Shown here: piece by piece, positions 9,799 through 21,619 of the stretch
How positions within the stretch are numbered: position 1 is the first letter of the stretch
Layout of the letters: each line of letters opens with the position of its first letter
Source: Leptospira gomenensis
Lineage (GTDB): Bacteria; Spirochaetota; Leptospiria; Leptospirales; Leptospiraceae
Assembly: GCF_004770155.1 (NCBI RefSeq)
Contig: NZ_RQFA01000072.1
Span: forward strand, 78,001 to 142,000
DNA: 64,000 bases
Reading direction: 5' to 3'
Program-made: the position numbers and the translations under genes
The notes under the pieces: generated by a model
The model's input: only the letters and a program-made list of their open reading frames with translations
What the model was told of the DNA's origin: nothing
The model's database searches: none

Positions 9799-10983
9799 TC
9801 AGTTGTTCGTCACACAGCGGACGTAAATCATACTGGATTTGTCGTTCGAGGTTAGAAGTCCCCCGTTAAAGCTGATGAGTTCCGCCTTGCTTTTATCATT
9901 GTCGAACGTTGTCGAAGTCCAGTAAGCGCCGGTTAACGTGTTGGGAAAAAAGGCGGAAGAAATGGACGGTCCAGGTGTAGTAAATTGAACGATACTTAAA
10001 AGTTCGTTTGCGTTCGGAAGTCGCCAGTTGTTCCTACCTCCCAAAACGAGGTTTTCGCAGTCGCTGAGGGCGCCATTCCAATCCGAAGTATTGGCTGCTC
10101 CTAAACAGGAAGTTCCGACCTGGCCGAGGGAACATTTGGTCCAGAGGAGATTCGTATTTCGATCCAAGATCGTCAAATTTGTGCCAGGCGGTGTTAGAGA
10201 ATTATCGAGATAGGAAGTAGCGGGGGCCGCGTTTCCGGAAACACAACGAAGGTTGATCGGCGTGTTTTTTAAGTTGGTGTTGATTCCTAAATTCGCCGGA
10301 CTGAAATTGATCGACCAAGCCGAGAGTGAGAGCGGGATCGTGGTTTCGCTTAAATATGAATTTCCAGTAAACATGCCGGGGAATTGAACCGTTTCCACGT
10401 GCGGGTTGTTCGAGTAGTGAATGATGGATGCCAGTTCTTTTGCGGTCGGAATTCTCCAATCGGTTTTTCCCGCGTATCCGTTTCCTCCGTTTAGTCCGTT
10501 GAGGGAAACACAACTTCCCGGAAGTCCCGCGCTCGCATCGTCCCAGCTAATCGGTGTTAGTGCTCCCCCTGAACAATCCGCTCCTGTTTGTCCTTGTGCA
10601 CATGTTTTCCAGGTCAGACCGTGAACCGCATCCAAGGTAGTATAATCGTTCGGATAAACGCAATGTTGCGTTGGTCCGACAAAATTTCTGGCACGAGGAA
10701 CATTGACGTAATCACCGTCGTGGCCGGCTCCGGGACAAGGAAAAAGCGGAAATCCGGCCCCGTTCCAACATTGGGTTTGCCCCGTATCCACGACCGCCGC
10801 GGGTGAAAAAGAAAGGGAGGGGCCGCAAGGATCGGTCGTATCTCCCGGAGGAGGCGTTTGGTCGGAGGATGCGGATTTCATCAGATATTGTAGAATGACG
10901 TAGGGTGGATCGGGTCGTTCCGGTGCGTGTGCTATGCAGAACGTTGAAAGTAAGAATATTATAAAGAAAGAATATTTATTCAT
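9799..10983 (-). CDS. Secreted or lipid-anchored protein with two DUF1566 domains
   Basis: 394 residues. A signal sequence ends either at a loose lipobox (STFC) or at FCIAHA, then a Pro-rich linker, then two related domains (about 95-245 and 255-393). Each has the DUF1566 (Lcl C-terminal) pattern: a W-x-x-C with nearby cysteines (LTWKTCAQGQTGADCSGG and LLWTKCSLGQVGTSC), then W-R-I/L-P-T/N-x-x-E-L (DWRIPTAKELASI and NWRLPNANELLSI), and a final strand ending in RCV. The tandem arrangement and shared cysteine spacing indicate an internal duplication. An AAGG element precedes the ATG. Probably surface-exposed or periplasmic; ligand unknown. Confidence 0.85.
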   Translation of the reverse strand: MNKYSFFIIFLLSTFCIAHAPERPDPPYVILQYLMKSASSDQTPPPGDTTDPCGPSLSFSPAAVVDTGQTQCWNGAGFPLFPCPGAGHDGDYVNVPRARNFVGPTQHCVYPNDYTTLDAVHGLTWKTCAQGQTGADCSGGALTPISWDDASAGLPGSCVSLNGLNGGNGYAGKTDWRIPTAKELASIIHYSNNPHVETVQFPGMFTGNSYLSETTIPLSLSAWSINFSPANLGINTNLKNTPINLRCVSGNAAPATSYLDNSLTPPGTNLTILDRNTNLLWTKCSLGQVGTSCLGAANTSDWNGALSDCENLVLGGRNNWRLPNANELLSIVQFTTPGPSISSAFFPNTLTGAYWTSTTFDNDKSKAELISFNGGLLTSNDKSSMIYVRCVTNN

Positions 10984-11374
10984 GGAGCCTTGATCTCTTA
11001 TCTTTTAGAATAACGGATGAGGCGCTCCAAAATGGTTTCATCTTGTAACTTGATTTCTTTTTTATTGTCAAGTTGAGGGATTGGGAATGAGTTCCTACGT
11101 TTTTGAGTTCCTCGGAGGGGTGAGTCAGATTAGAGGTTCTTTTTTAGCGGAGAATTCTTCGGTTTGGTTTTGCTAGCAAATCGGTGTGGGAACTCACACG
11201 GAGCTTGATTCACGGTGAGACTTGGCTGAGAAACCGTCGCTCCTTACGGGAAACTGGATCTAGATTGTGTATGTAGGAACACCTAAATAAAAAAACATTG
11301 CTCATTTTATACTCTGAATTGAAATCAAAAGAGGTTTCATCTTTCGGATAAGAAAAAAGATTCAGTTTTTATCT
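10984..11374. other. Divergent intergenic region with short palindromic repeats
   Basis: 391 bases with no convincing gene between two divergently transcribed genes. It contains an inverted repeat AACTTGA/TCAAGTT near 11050-11076, several words of the GAGTTCC/GGAACTC family, one full GTGTGGGAACTCACACGG copy (11184-11201) and a related TGTAGGAACACC at about 11271. Confidence 0.7.
11184..11201. repeat. 18-base dispersed repeat, copy 1
   Basis: GTGTGGGAACTCACACGG, identical to the copy at 53850-53867 and itself partly palindromic (GTGTG...CACAC). It lies in non-coding DNA. Confidence 0.75.
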
Positions 11375-11914
11375 ATGAAAATCATTCTCGCACTTTCCAT
11401 ATTCTATCTTGTTGTTTGTATTTTTTACGTCGAAATTCAAAAGCGAATTGAGAACAAAAAGCGAAAACGGATCGAAGAAGAAAGTGCCACAGGAATCGAT
11501 CGCAAAATCGAAACTCTGCGAAGCCGATTCCGAGACGAACCGATCGGACAATGGGTTTCGTGTCAGGGGACATTCAACATGATCCGAAACAGTGAATGGA
11601 TTTTTTATCGCGACGGTCGCGGTCGTAAAGTGGAACGGAGTTTACGGGAAGGAGAAACGAGCAGCGAATTTTTCTGGAGAAAAAACTCCGAGTATTCGAT
11701 CGAAATCCGGGGGCCGGAGCCGGAAGCGGAATGGAGGACAATCTGCTACGACTTTCGGGCAATTTCCACCGATGTAGGTTTACTTCCCGCTCTGGTAGAA
11801 ATCGACGAAACCGGAAACATACTAAACGAATTCGGAGTTTTAGAAGTTCCGCTTTCATTCGTGGAAGATACGGAAAACGATACGATTGGATCGGGAGTTC
11901 CGGAGGAAGATTAA
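11375..11914 (+). CDS. Hypothetical single-pass membrane protein
   Basis: 179 residues. One N-terminal transmembrane helix (about 2-20), then a very basic, helical juxtamembrane stretch (IQKRIENKKRKRIEEE), then a mostly beta domain from ~55 containing EWRTICYDFRAISTD. I do not recognise a family. No strong ribosome binding site is seen; the start is the first ATG before the membrane helix. The convergent neighbour begins about 110 bases beyond the stop. Confidence 0.6.
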   Translation: MKIILALSIFYLVVCIFYVEIQKRIENKKRKRIEEESATGIDRKIETLRSRFRDEPIGQWVSCQGTFNMIRNSEWIFYRDGRGRKVERSLREGETSSEFFWRKNSEYSIEIRGPEPEAEWRTICYDFRAISTDVGLLPALVEIDETGNILNEFGVLEVPLSFVEDTENDTIGSGVPEED

Positions 11915-12024
11915 ATAGGGTTTCGATCAAATCGAATCATATTCAAATCGTTGAATGTTCTTTAGCTCGGTTTGTAGTATTCAAATCCACCGTTTCGAAT
12001 ACGATCTTCGACACAAAACGGCGC

Positions 12025-12669
12025 TTAGACGTATTCCAAGAGATAATCCTTTCCTTGGAGATGGCTCGGAAAAAGAATAGGAAATTTTTTTCCGGTTTTG
12101 GCCCGTGACCGTCGATACGATTTAGAGGAATTCCAAAAGGTTTCGTATTCGGAGTCGAGGCGGAAAAGAAGTTTTTCCCAAAAAAGAAAATGCGAGTCAA
12201 TAAATTCTTGACGAACCTCTTTTGCGCGTAACGTCATCGGACATTTTCCGGTAAATTCTTTCATAAAAACCAAACCGATAAGAACCCCTCTCGTATCCAG
12301 ATACGGTTCCAAGGGAAACGTACGACAACTGATGGAACGATTTTCCCGTTCACAAAATTGAATTCCCTTACATTCGCAAAACAGAGTTTCTCTGGAATCG
12401 TATTCCTGAAGCATTTTCTTGTCCTGTTCGGTTTCGGGCTTCCATACTTTCCAAAGATCGCTTCTTTTTTTTAATAAGGAGAATTCGGAACGATACAAGG
12501 TCGGAACTGCGTTGTCCGCGATACAACAAAAAGGAATTCCTTCGTTATCGGGTTTACAAAGTTCCCCGCAGTCGAATTCGGTCAGTTCTTCCTGTAACAG
12601 AGTATAATAATATGCGATTTCTTCTTCGGCGAGATGTTTAGGATCGTTTTTCTTTGCTGCTTTTTTCAC
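12025..12669 (-). CDS. Cysteine-cluster protein (YkgJ-like Fe/Zn binding)
   Basis: I place the start at GTG 12669 ([12 protein letters not shown]), which overlaps the upstream J-like gene by 32 bases; an ATG at 12849 would overlap it by 212. About 214 residues with a cysteine pattern like the CxxCxxCC family: [21 protein letters not shown] and [14 protein letters not shown], the last resembling the C-R-x-[FY]-P motif of YkgJ proteins. These are thought to bind Fe-S or zinc; the function is unknown. It is translationally coupled to the J-like protein. Confidence 0.7.
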   Translation of the reverse strand: MKKAAKKNDPKHLAEEEIAYYYTLLQEELTEFDCGELCKPDNEGIPFCCIADNAVPTLYRSEFSLLKKRSDLWKVWKPETEQDKKMLQEYDSRETLFCECKGIQFCERENRSISCRTFPLEPYLDTRGVLIGLVFMKEFTGKCPMTLRAKEVRQEFIDSHFLFWEKLLFRLDSEYETFWNSSKSYRRSRAKTGKKFPILFPSHLQGKDYLLEYV

Positions 12670-13267
12670 GGGAAGAGTCGCTCCGGCCTTGTCGAATTCG
12701 TTTGTGTCGGGGGAGGATCCATTTTCGAAAGATCGAGTATCCCGAAAAAAGAATTCCCGCAGAACAAAGAATTCCCCACTTTCTGTAGAACAATTCGGCA
12801 CCGGGAGATAGAAAACCATTTTTCTGCGCGAGGGCCATGGAAAGCGCAAAAATCGTCAGAACGGAAAAAGCGCTTAAAAAAAATAAAACCGTGGTTCTTA
12901 AACTCCAAAGTGTTGTTTCCAGATCTTTTTTGAATTCCAAAAACCGACTGTAAAATATCTTGGTTTCTTCTCCTTCGGAGAGTTTTTGCACTTTATAAAA
13001 CGCTTCGAATTCTTCCGGCACCTTACCCGGATCCAAAAGTAGGAACTCATAATCCAGAGTTTTATCATACTCTTCCCTGGCTTCCGGAGAACTCAACGTG
13101 AGATACGCGCGAACCGCTTCTTCTCGATCCAAATCGCGAGAGGGACTCCATGGATCGGATTCCAATTGTTCTAACAACTCTTGAAATGCGCATTCTATAG
13201 CTTGAAAGTCGGAACTCCTGGAGAGGTTCAGCAGTTTATAATAGTTGGGTTTTACATTCACTGCCAT
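12638..13267 (-). CDS. Membrane protein with degenerate J-like domain
   Basis: Start ATG at 13267 ([13 protein letters not shown]). Residues ~8-70 look like a DnaJ domain: [20 protein letters not shown], then [20 protein letters not shown]. The HPD motif that stimulates DnaK ATPase is absent; the equivalent loop reads [11 protein letters not shown]. Two hydrophobic helices follow (about 132-155 and 170-190), ending in a basic tail. It may be a membrane scaffold that cannot activate a DnaK (inference). It is divergent from miaB. Confidence 0.7.
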   Translation of the reverse strand: MAVNVKPNYYKLLNLSRSSDFQAIECAFQELLEQLESDPWSPSRDLDREEAVRAYLTLSSPEAREEYDKTLDYEFLLLDPGKVPEEFEAFYKVQKLSEGEETKIFYSRFLEFKKDLETTLWSLRTTVLFFLSAFSVLTIFALSMALAQKNGFLSPGAELFYRKWGILCSAGILFSGYSIFRKWILPRHKRIRQGRSDSSREKSSKEKRS

Positions 13268-13341
13268 AGGGGTTTCCAGAAGGGGCCGAAAAGGAATTCT
13301 TTGCAAGAAAATTCCAAACTTCCTACTTATGGAAAACCCCT
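13268..13341. repeat. Near-perfect inverted repeat in the miaB / J-like divergent promoter region
   Basis: AGGGGTTTCCA (13268-13278) and TGGAAAACCCCT (13330-13341) are complementary apart from one unpaired base. The left arm abuts the start codon of the J-like gene. It could be an operator pair or a transcript hairpin. Confidence 0.4.
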
Positions 13342-13375
13342 TTACAGCCGTTCCGGCAAGCAGAAATTCAGTCCT

Positions 13376-14721
13376 ATGAGCGTCTTAGAGCTGGAAAAAA
13401 AGGCGGGAAAGGTCTATATCGAGACCTATGGTTGCCAGATGAACGAATACGATTCCGGGATCGTAGCCAGTTTGATGAAGGACGCGGAATATTCTTCTTC
13501 CGCCGATCCGGAAGATTCCGACATAATTTTTCTAAATACCTGCGCGATCCGGGAAAACGCACACGCTAAAATCTACAATCGTCTTCAATCCTTAGGATAT
13601 CTAAAAAAGAAAAATCCCCATTTGGTCATCGGAGTTTTGGGTTGTATGGCGCAGAATCTCGGGGACGATCTTTTTCACCAAGAACTTCCCCTGGATTTGG
13701 TCGTAGGACCGGACAATTACAGAAGTTTACCGGAGTTGATCGGGCGGATCCGCTCAGGGGAACAATCCCTGGCGTTGACCCGACTTTCCAAGATCGAAAC
13801 CTACGACGAAATCGAACCGCGCGTGGTCAATGGAATTCAGGCTTTTGTGACCATTATGCGCGGATGCAATAATTTCTGTACTTTCTGCGTGGTTCCTTAT
13901 ACCCGCGGTCGCGAAAGAAGTCGTGATCCGAAAAGTATCGTTCGCGAGGTTCGGGATCTGGCCGAAAAGGGGATTCGTCAGGTGACCTTGCTCGGACAAA
14001 ATGTGAATTCCTACAAAGAACAGGGAACCGACTTTGCCGGTTTGATTCGGATGATTCTGGACGAGACTACGATCGAACGGATCCGTTTTACTTCTCCGCA
14101 TCCCAAGGATTTTCCGGTTCATCTTTTAAAACTTATGGCGGAGAATCCCCGTTTCACACCCAACATCCATCTTCCGTTGCAAGCCGGAAATACCCGTGTT
14201 TTGGAAGAGATGAAACGTTCCTATTCCAAAGAAGAATTTTTGGACGTGGTCCGCGAGATCCGACATATCGTTCCCGACGTAGGAATTACCACGGATATCA
14301 TCGTAGGATTTCCGAACGAAACGGAGGAAGAGTTCGAAGACACACTCGCCGTAGTCCGTGAAGTGAAATTCGACATGGCGTTTATGTTTAAGTATTCCGA
14401 ACGGGAAGGTACGATGGCGCAGAGAAAACTTCCGGACAATGTTCCCGAAGAGGTGAAGTCCGCCCGTTTGACCAAACTCGTGGATCTTCAGACTTCGATT
14501 TCGCATGAGCAGAATCGGGAGCGTATCGGAAGAACATATCCGATTTTGATCGAGAACGTTTCCCGTAAATCCGCGAAGGAACTCTGCGGTAGAACTCCTT
14601 GCGGAAGAATGACGGTGTTCCCACTTCCCGAAGGAAAAGTGGCTTCCGACATGATCGGCTCCACGGTGAACGTCGAAATTCAAAGCGCTACGAGCGCGAC
14701 TTTGAAAGGAAGGATCCTTGC

Positions 14722-14725
<4 letters not shown>
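13376..14725 (+). CDS. miaB: tRNA-2-methylthio-N6-dimethylallyladenosine synthase MiaB
   Basis: 449 residues from ATG 13376. The radical-SAM methylthiotransferase adds a methylthio group to i6A37 of tRNAs reading UNN codons. The N-terminal domain carries the auxiliary-cluster cysteines (Cys20 in [11 protein letters not shown], Cys56 in LNTCAIREN, Cys90 in LGCMAQ), the radical SAM motif CNNFCTFC is at 164-171 followed by [11 protein letters not shown], and the last ~70 residues are a TRAM domain. The TTG start of the following permease overlaps its stop codon. Confidence 0.97.
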
Positions 14726-16632
<1,907 letters not shown>

Positions 16633-16670
16633 CCGGGCTAAACCCTTTGGTTAGTGTTACGATAAATACG

Positions 16671-17501
16671 ATGAGTCAAAAAAACGCGATCATTTGGCAT
16701 CTCACTTCGGGTAAGGAATTTCCGATTCAGATTTGGAAACACCCTCGGGTCAACATCGAACTGAGTAAGGTTTCTTTGGACGGTCTCGGAGCGATCGATC
16801 TGATGAAGGCGGATATCCATATCTTTTTTCTTTCGGTCAATTTTTCCGAATGGAATCAAGTCCGCGAATTCGTTCGTAAGTTCGAACTTCATCCCTATGT
16901 CAGTCTTATCATGGTTTATTCCGAAGAATCCGAAAAGATCAATTCGGTCGTTCCCGAAAGCGGCAAGATAGAAGTGTTGGAATATCCGGTTCATTCCAGA
17001 AATTTACGACTCATCCTAGACAGAACCATTCAATCCGAATTCTATAAATTGGCGGCGAACGAAATCGGCAACAGTTGTCTGACGAATATCGGATTTTTCG
17101 AAGGAGTTTTCGAGCTCGCGCAAAAAGAATACAAGGACGCGACCAAAGCGAATGAGGCGTTACAAGCGATTTTAGAATTCGAATCAAAGGTCAAAAAGAA
17201 CAACGAAGAGATAAACAAAGCCCTCGAACGGGTGAACGAACTCAAAAACAAGGAACTTTTGGCGTTACACGAACGGCTGAAGGTTTCCGAGATCCTTGAT
17301 TCGATGAAAACCCAGGAGTTAAAGGACGCACTGGATTTTAAAAAGGCGACCGAACAAGCATTAGATTATTCTCATATAGAAGAGATACAACTCGATAAAA
17401 TTCTCGAGGCTCAGGATCGCCTTTTTGCTTATACGGAAAAGGAAATTCGGGATTTAATCGAGGAAAACAGAAATCTCAAAAAACAACTCGGAATTCAGTG
17501 A
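16671..17501 (+). CDS. Receiver-like plus coiled-coil protein
   Basis: I choose ATG 16671 ([11 protein letters not shown]); an ATG at 16593 overlaps the permease gene and adds an unconvincing N-terminus. Residues ~1-120 alternate strands and helices like a CheY-type receiver ([20 protein letters not shown], then [18 protein letters not shown]) but lack obvious phospho-acceptor chemistry. Residues ~150-276 are heptad-rich coiled coil. Possibly a pseudo-receiver adaptor; no named function. Confidence 0.65.
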   Translation: MSQKNAIIWHLTSGKEFPIQIWKHPRVNIELSKVSLDGLGAIDLMKADIHIFFLSVNFSEWNQVREFVRKFELHPYVSLIMVYSEESEKINSVVPESGKIEVLEYPVHSRNLRLILDRTIQSEFYKLAANEIGNSCLTNIGFFEGVFELAQKEYKDATKANEALQAILEFESKVKKNNEEINKALERVNELKNKELLALHERLKVSEILDSMKTQELKDALDFKKATEQALDYSHIEEIQLDKILEAQDRLFAYTEKEIRDLIEENRNLKKQLGIQ

Positions 17502-18317
17502 TCAATCCCTGAAAAGTTCTCGGGAGAATTCCTTGTAGTCGGGGGAATTTTTACCGAACTTGAACTCCGCGTACAAAAGCCCGTGTTTTTTTCGGAGAAT
17601 ATCGTATCTTTCCTTCGACTCGTTGTCCCTGTTTTTTTTAGAAAGTCGATACGCTCGTTCATAACAATTCGCTAATAGACCTTGCGCCTCCGAATCCTCG
17701 TAATATTTGTCTCCGAGGTTGATGTAACGTTCCAAAAGATCCGTCGCCAAAAGAAAATTCTTGAGCGCCAATTGGTGTTTGACGTATTCCCTATAAATTC
17801 CGGCTTGAAGTTCGCGATAATTTTCCGAGTCCTTCACTTTGGGGTTTTGGATTTTCTCCAGGGAATTCATAGCCGAAACCAGATCGTGAACGGAGTCCGT
17901 TCGCGCTTTGTTCAGATCGCGTAGTAGGGAACGTTCGAAATTCTCCTTTCGATTTTTTCTCTGCCATTCATATCGATCCGCTTCGAAAGTAATTCGATCG
18001 AATTCCTTTCTTTTTTCGTCCGCAAGATCGGAAGCCTTTCGGAAAAGATCCACTGATTTTAGAAAATCCTCTTTCGCTTTTTCGAATAACGTTTTGGAAA
18101 CGTTTTCATCGACGTCCCCCAATAAATTCAAATCTTCAAACGGAAGGGCGTTTTTTCCCCAATCGGAATCGGATCCTTCCGGGATAAGAATTTCTATCTT
18201 CTTATCGGCGGGATTCTTTTCCGCAAAGACTGGTCGAGCGGAAGTGATCAGGAAGATCGCCGCATAAGCGAAAATTAAAACGAAGAAGTAGGGGGATCGT
18301 TCTGAGAGGGAATTCAT
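17502..18317 (-). CDS. Secreted helical, TPR-like protein
   Basis: ATG at 18317 ([16 protein letters not shown]) gives a clear signal peptide with cleavage near PVFA|EKN; a TTG two codons earlier is the alternative. The mature ~240 residues are helical and charged, with two TPR-like hairpins near the C-terminus ([20 protein letters not shown] and [20 protein letters not shown]). Likely periplasmic. It ends on the base after the stop of the convergent coiled-coil gene. Not recognised further. Confidence 0.7.
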   Translation of the reverse strand: MNSLSERSPYFFVLIFAYAAIFLITSARPVFAEKNPADKKIEILIPEGSDSDWGKNALPFEDLNLLGDVDENVSKTLFEKAKEDFLKSVDLFRKASDLADEKRKEFDRITFEADRYEWQRKNRKENFERSLLRDLNKARTDSVHDLVSAMNSLEKIQNPKVKDSENYRELQAGIYREYVKHQLALKNFLLATDLLERYINLGDKYYEDSEAQGLLANCYERAYRLSKKNRDNESKERYDILRKKHGLLYAEFKFGKNSPDYKEFSRELFRD

Positions 18318-18448
18318 CTTCAAAGAGGGAGGTTTTTGCGTTTGTGGAATCCGTCAAAAAAAAGGGCTTCGGTCAATTAAGGATTGGTCCGAAATCCCCG
18401 TCATCCAAAAATTAGATCGAAACAAAAGATTCAAAAGAGTATGTTAGA

Positions 18449-18895
18449 ATGAAAGAAGTGCAAGTTTCCGCCACAAAAAGGATCGCGTTGGTGGCCCACG
18501 ATAACCGTAAAGAAGATCTGGTTCAATGGGTTAAAACACATCGAGAAATTTTATCCAGACATCATTTATTCGGAACGGGCACCACCGGCAAACTCATCAA
18601 CGAAGAAGCGGAACTTCCCGTTTATAGATTTTTATCCGGTCCGCTGGGCGGGGATCAACAGATAGGAGCCAAAATCGCGGAAGGGGATTTGGATATAGTG
18701 ATTTTTTTCTGGGATCCTTTGACCGCGCAACCCCACGATCCGGACGTTAAAGCCTTGTTGCGGATCGCGGTTTTGTATAACGTGCCTATGGCGTGTAACC
18801 GGTCTACGGCCGATTATATGATCAGTTCTCCTCAGTTTACGACGGCCTATAAAAAAATCCTCTTGGATTACGATACAAGAATTAGAAAAGCATAA
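18449..18895 (+). CDS. mgsA: Methylglyoxal synthase
   Basis: 148 residues, family length. It converts dihydroxyacetone phosphate to methylglyoxal and phosphate, a glycolytic bypass. The phosphate-binding GTGTTG (42-47), LSGPLGGDQQIGA (62-74, with catalytic Asp69) and FWDPLTAQPHDPDVKAL (87-103, His96 and Asp99) are all intact, as is the NRSTADYMISS end. Divergent from the secreted helical protein. Confidence 0.95.
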   Translation: MKEVQVSATKRIALVAHDNRKEDLVQWVKTHREILSRHHLFGTGTTGKLINEEAELPVYRFLSGPLGGDQQIGAKIAEGDLDIVIFFWDPLTAQPHDPDVKALLRIAVLYNVPMACNRSTADYMISSPQFTTAYKKILLDYDTRIRKA

Positions 18896-18977
18896 TGTTC
18901 ATGAAGCGTAGGCCGTTTTTTTATTTTACTTCGTTTAATATGTTTTAAAATTAAACCGACTTTAAAGATCGACTTAT

Positions 18978-19589
18978 ATGTTTCAGAATTTCCTCCGAAA
19001 CCTGTTTCCCAAAAAGGGTCAACCTCCCGTCTTTCCTCTCCGTTTTACGAAAGAGGCGGAGGATACGATTCGAAAACATCTTGATCGTAGAAAAGAATCC
19101 GTTTTTCGGATTATGATCGATCGTACGCGGGCTTCGACCGAAGTAAAAGTGGGATACGATCAAACTCGAAATTCGGTTCCCTTGTACGAATATCCGGTTC
19201 GCGTTGAGATCGATCCGGAAGACGAGGTAAGTCTGGAAGGGTCGAGGATGGATTGGGATTCCGAAACGCGGGAATTTAGGATTTATCCGGATGTGGATCT
19301 GGACGTCGAATATCAACGGATTAGGAACCGTTTTCGGATCGAAACGAATCGGTATCTTTTTGTCGATTTGTTTCGCAGAAAATACGAGTCGAAAACCGGT
19401 TATCCGGAGTGGCTGCGTAATACGATCGATTCCGCTAAGATCGAAAGTCTGGAAATCGAAGGTTCCGTTTGGACTTTTCGTTTAAACGAGGCTTATCGTT
19501 CAGAATATTCTGATATTCTAATGTTAGAAAAAGAATTGGCCGATTCGATTTTGGATTTTTTCAGCGGTTTTCCTAAACGTAAAGAATGA
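18978..19589 (+). CDS. HesB/IscA-fold-like protein without cysteines
   Basis: 203 residues. FTKEAEDTIRKHLDRR followed by FRIMIDRT and later DPEDEVSLEGSRMDWDSETR resembles the strand/helix order of A-type iron-sulfur carriers (HesB/IscA), but no cysteine occurs anywhere in the protein, so it cannot hold a cluster in the usual way. The C-terminal ~80 residues are a second, helical segment. The family match is by pattern only and could be wrong. Confidence 0.6.
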   Translation: MFQNFLRNLFPKKGQPPVFPLRFTKEAEDTIRKHLDRRKESVFRIMIDRTRASTEVKVGYDQTRNSVPLYEYPVRVEIDPEDEVSLEGSRMDWDSETREFRIYPDVDLDVEYQRIRNRFRIETNRYLFVDLFRRKYESKTGYPEWLRNTIDSAKIESLEIEGSVWTFRLNEAYRSEYSDILMLEKELADSILDFFSGFPKRKE

Positions 19590-19606
19590 TGAAATAGGTT
19601 TTCGTT

Positions 19607-21619
19607 TTATTTTTTCCAGATCACCCGGTCGCCTTCCGCGATCGTTTTTAGACCGGTAATTCCGTTGTCCGGCACCGCCCTAGATAGGAAATAGTCGGTT
19701 TCGACTACGGTCGCTTCTCCCGATTTCCCTGAAGTATTGTAAGTTTGAATTTTAGAGCCTTTCTTTAGTCCGTCTAACGCACCCGCGTTGATCAGTATAT
19801 CCTCGTCCTTTACCTTCAATACGGATGCCGATGGGGGAATCGTCGAAAGGATTTTCGCCGCGGAACGGGACGCCGCTTCCGGGATAAAATCCCTTCCCTT
19901 GGAGTATATCCGGAACGTTGTCAGAATTTTTTCGTGTTTTGCGTCTTTGATCGTCCATTCGATAGACAGAGAATGATTGTCGTATTTTAAGGAACCGTAA
20001 ATTAGAAATCTCGCTTTTGGTTTACTTTTGATTTGATCCCTGAGTTTGACGTAAAACAATTCCGAATACGGTAGGGCGGCGGTATAGTTTTCGGGAGTTA
20101 CGTCTAACGCGGCAGGATTGGATCGATTGGATTCCAACACATCGGAAAGCGCTACGGTCGGATTTAAAGATAAAATTTTGCGAACCGATGAGGAAACCAA
20201 TACCGCTAGATCAGGATAATCTCCGAGAAACGTCTTATCCGTTAGATCGAAGGTTAAAAGGACGGGCGGAGTTCTCCCGTAATCCTCTAAAAGATTGTCC
20301 CCCGTTATCTGAAGCATTCCTTCCCGATATGCGATGGATTGTTTCATCGAATCGAGCAGGTTTTCGATTTCATACTGATACTTTTCGTTGTCGGGGTATT
20401 TCTTTCTTAGTAGAAGTAGAAGATTGAGGTAACGCGGGAAAAAGCCGATCCTTTTGTATTCGTTTAACGTTTGAAACTGAACTTCCGGCTGACCGGGAAT
20501 GAGTTCCCTTGCGGAAGCCAGATGGTGCGATGCCATTTCGAAAAGGAGCGAATTCTTGGAGGAGCGGAATCGCTGCATTCGGTATTCGCCGAGTTTTCTT
20601 CGAAACGAATGGTTTTCCGGAAAATACGTCAGTGCGACGGTTTCGGCTTTTTGTCTCGAAATGGAATCTAAGTCGTCGAGTTTGAGAATTTCATCTAAGT
20701 CCTTCTTTAAGGAATCCTTATATACTGTCGATCCTTTGTCCGATTCCTTCGACTCGGAAAATGCTTTGAGATAAAGGTAGGATGAGTTTTTAGGATATAA
20801 CGAAACTAATCTTTGAGAAAGCGAAACTGCAGAGGGAAAATCCCCTTGCCAAATCCTAATTCGAGTTAGTAGATCGATCGCTTCTTCGAAATCAGGATAC
20901 AACGAAATAGCACGTTCGAGTTTTTCTGCGGCGGCGTCGAGTTTTTGTCTTTTTTCGGAAGGGGAACTCTTTTCCGCCCAATCGATCAACAAAGAAGCGA
21001 AGTTAAAAAATAAATCAGGATCATCGGAAGAAGAGGCTAGGATGGAATTCCAGAGTTGGTAGGCTTTTCCGAAGTTTCCCGTTTTACCGTTGACCTTGGC
21101 TTCAAGCACTTGAACTTCTTTGGAGCTTTGAAGTTTGGAACGGGACATTTCCAATTTTTTTAGAGCGGTTTCGTAGCTACCCATTTCCAAAAGAATCTGT
21201 ATTTGTACCGGCGCCAAAACCGGGTCGAACGGGTCCGTATCCAATGCGGTCTTTAATAGGTTTAGAGAATTTTGATATTCTTTTTTTCTCACATAGGCGA
21301 GAGCGGCCCCTTTCAGTGCGTTCTTGTTATCCGGAGCGAATGAAAGGGCTTTGCGATAGGCTTCGAAAGATTCTGTGTGCTTATGAAGATGTTGTGCCGC
21401 TTCCGCCAAACCGAGCAAGGCTCGAACCGACATCGGATTTTGATTCGATGCTTCGGTGAAGGATCGATAGGCGGCGGCGTAATTCCGCTCCTTTAGACGA
21501 GCCTCGCCTTCCGCGATGTTTTTGACCGTGTTATCCTGTGATATGATCGGATACACTGCGATAAAAAGTATAATGGTTAACGCAGTTCCGACTTTTTGCC
21601 GATTTTTCAGATTCGTCAT
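19607..21619 (-). CDS. Secreted TPR protein with FlgT-like C-terminal domain
   Basis: 670 residues. A signal-anchor (about 10-27), then roughly ten TPR-type hairpins (30-430), then an alpha/beta region (about 450-590) resembling TolB-N/FlgT middle domains, and a C-terminal small beta domain (ILINAGALDGLKKGSKIQTY) like FlgT-C. It overlaps the upstream NHL/vWA gene by ATGA, so the two are co-translated and probably work together in the envelope. Confidence 0.8.
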   Translation of the reverse strand: MTNLKNRQKVGTALTIILFIAVYPIISQDNTVKNIAEGEARLKERNYAAAYRSFTEASNQNPMSVRALLGLAEAAQHLHKHTESFEAYRKALSFAPDNKNALKGAALAYVRKKEYQNSLNLLKTALDTDPFDPVLAPVQIQILLEMGSYETALKKLEMSRSKLQSSKEVQVLEAKVNGKTGNFGKAYQLWNSILASSSDDPDLFFNFASLLIDWAEKSSPSEKRQKLDAAAEKLERAISLYPDFEEAIDLLTRIRIWQGDFPSAVSLSQRLVSLYPKNSSYLYLKAFSESKESDKGSTVYKDSLKKDLDEILKLDDLDSISRQKAETVALTYFPENHSFRRKLGEYRMQRFRSSKNSLLFEMASHHLASARELIPGQPEVQFQTLNEYKRIGFFPRYLNLLLLLRKKYPDNEKYQYEIENLLDSMKQSIAYREGMLQITGDNLLEDYGRTPPVLLTFDLTDKTFLGDYPDLAVLVSSSVRKILSLNPTVALSDVLESNRSNPAALDVTPENYTAALPYSELFYVKLRDQIKSKPKARFLIYGSLKYDNHSLSIEWTIKDAKHEKILTTFRIYSKGRDFIPEAASRSAAKILSTIPPSASVLKVKDEDILINAGALDGLKKGSKIQTYNTSGKSGEATVVETDYFLSRAVPDNGITGLKTIAEGDRVIWKK

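Noticed and set aside
13181..13375. N-terminal extension of MiaB
   Set aside because: It overlaps the J-like gene; ATG 13376 gives the normal MiaB N-terminus.
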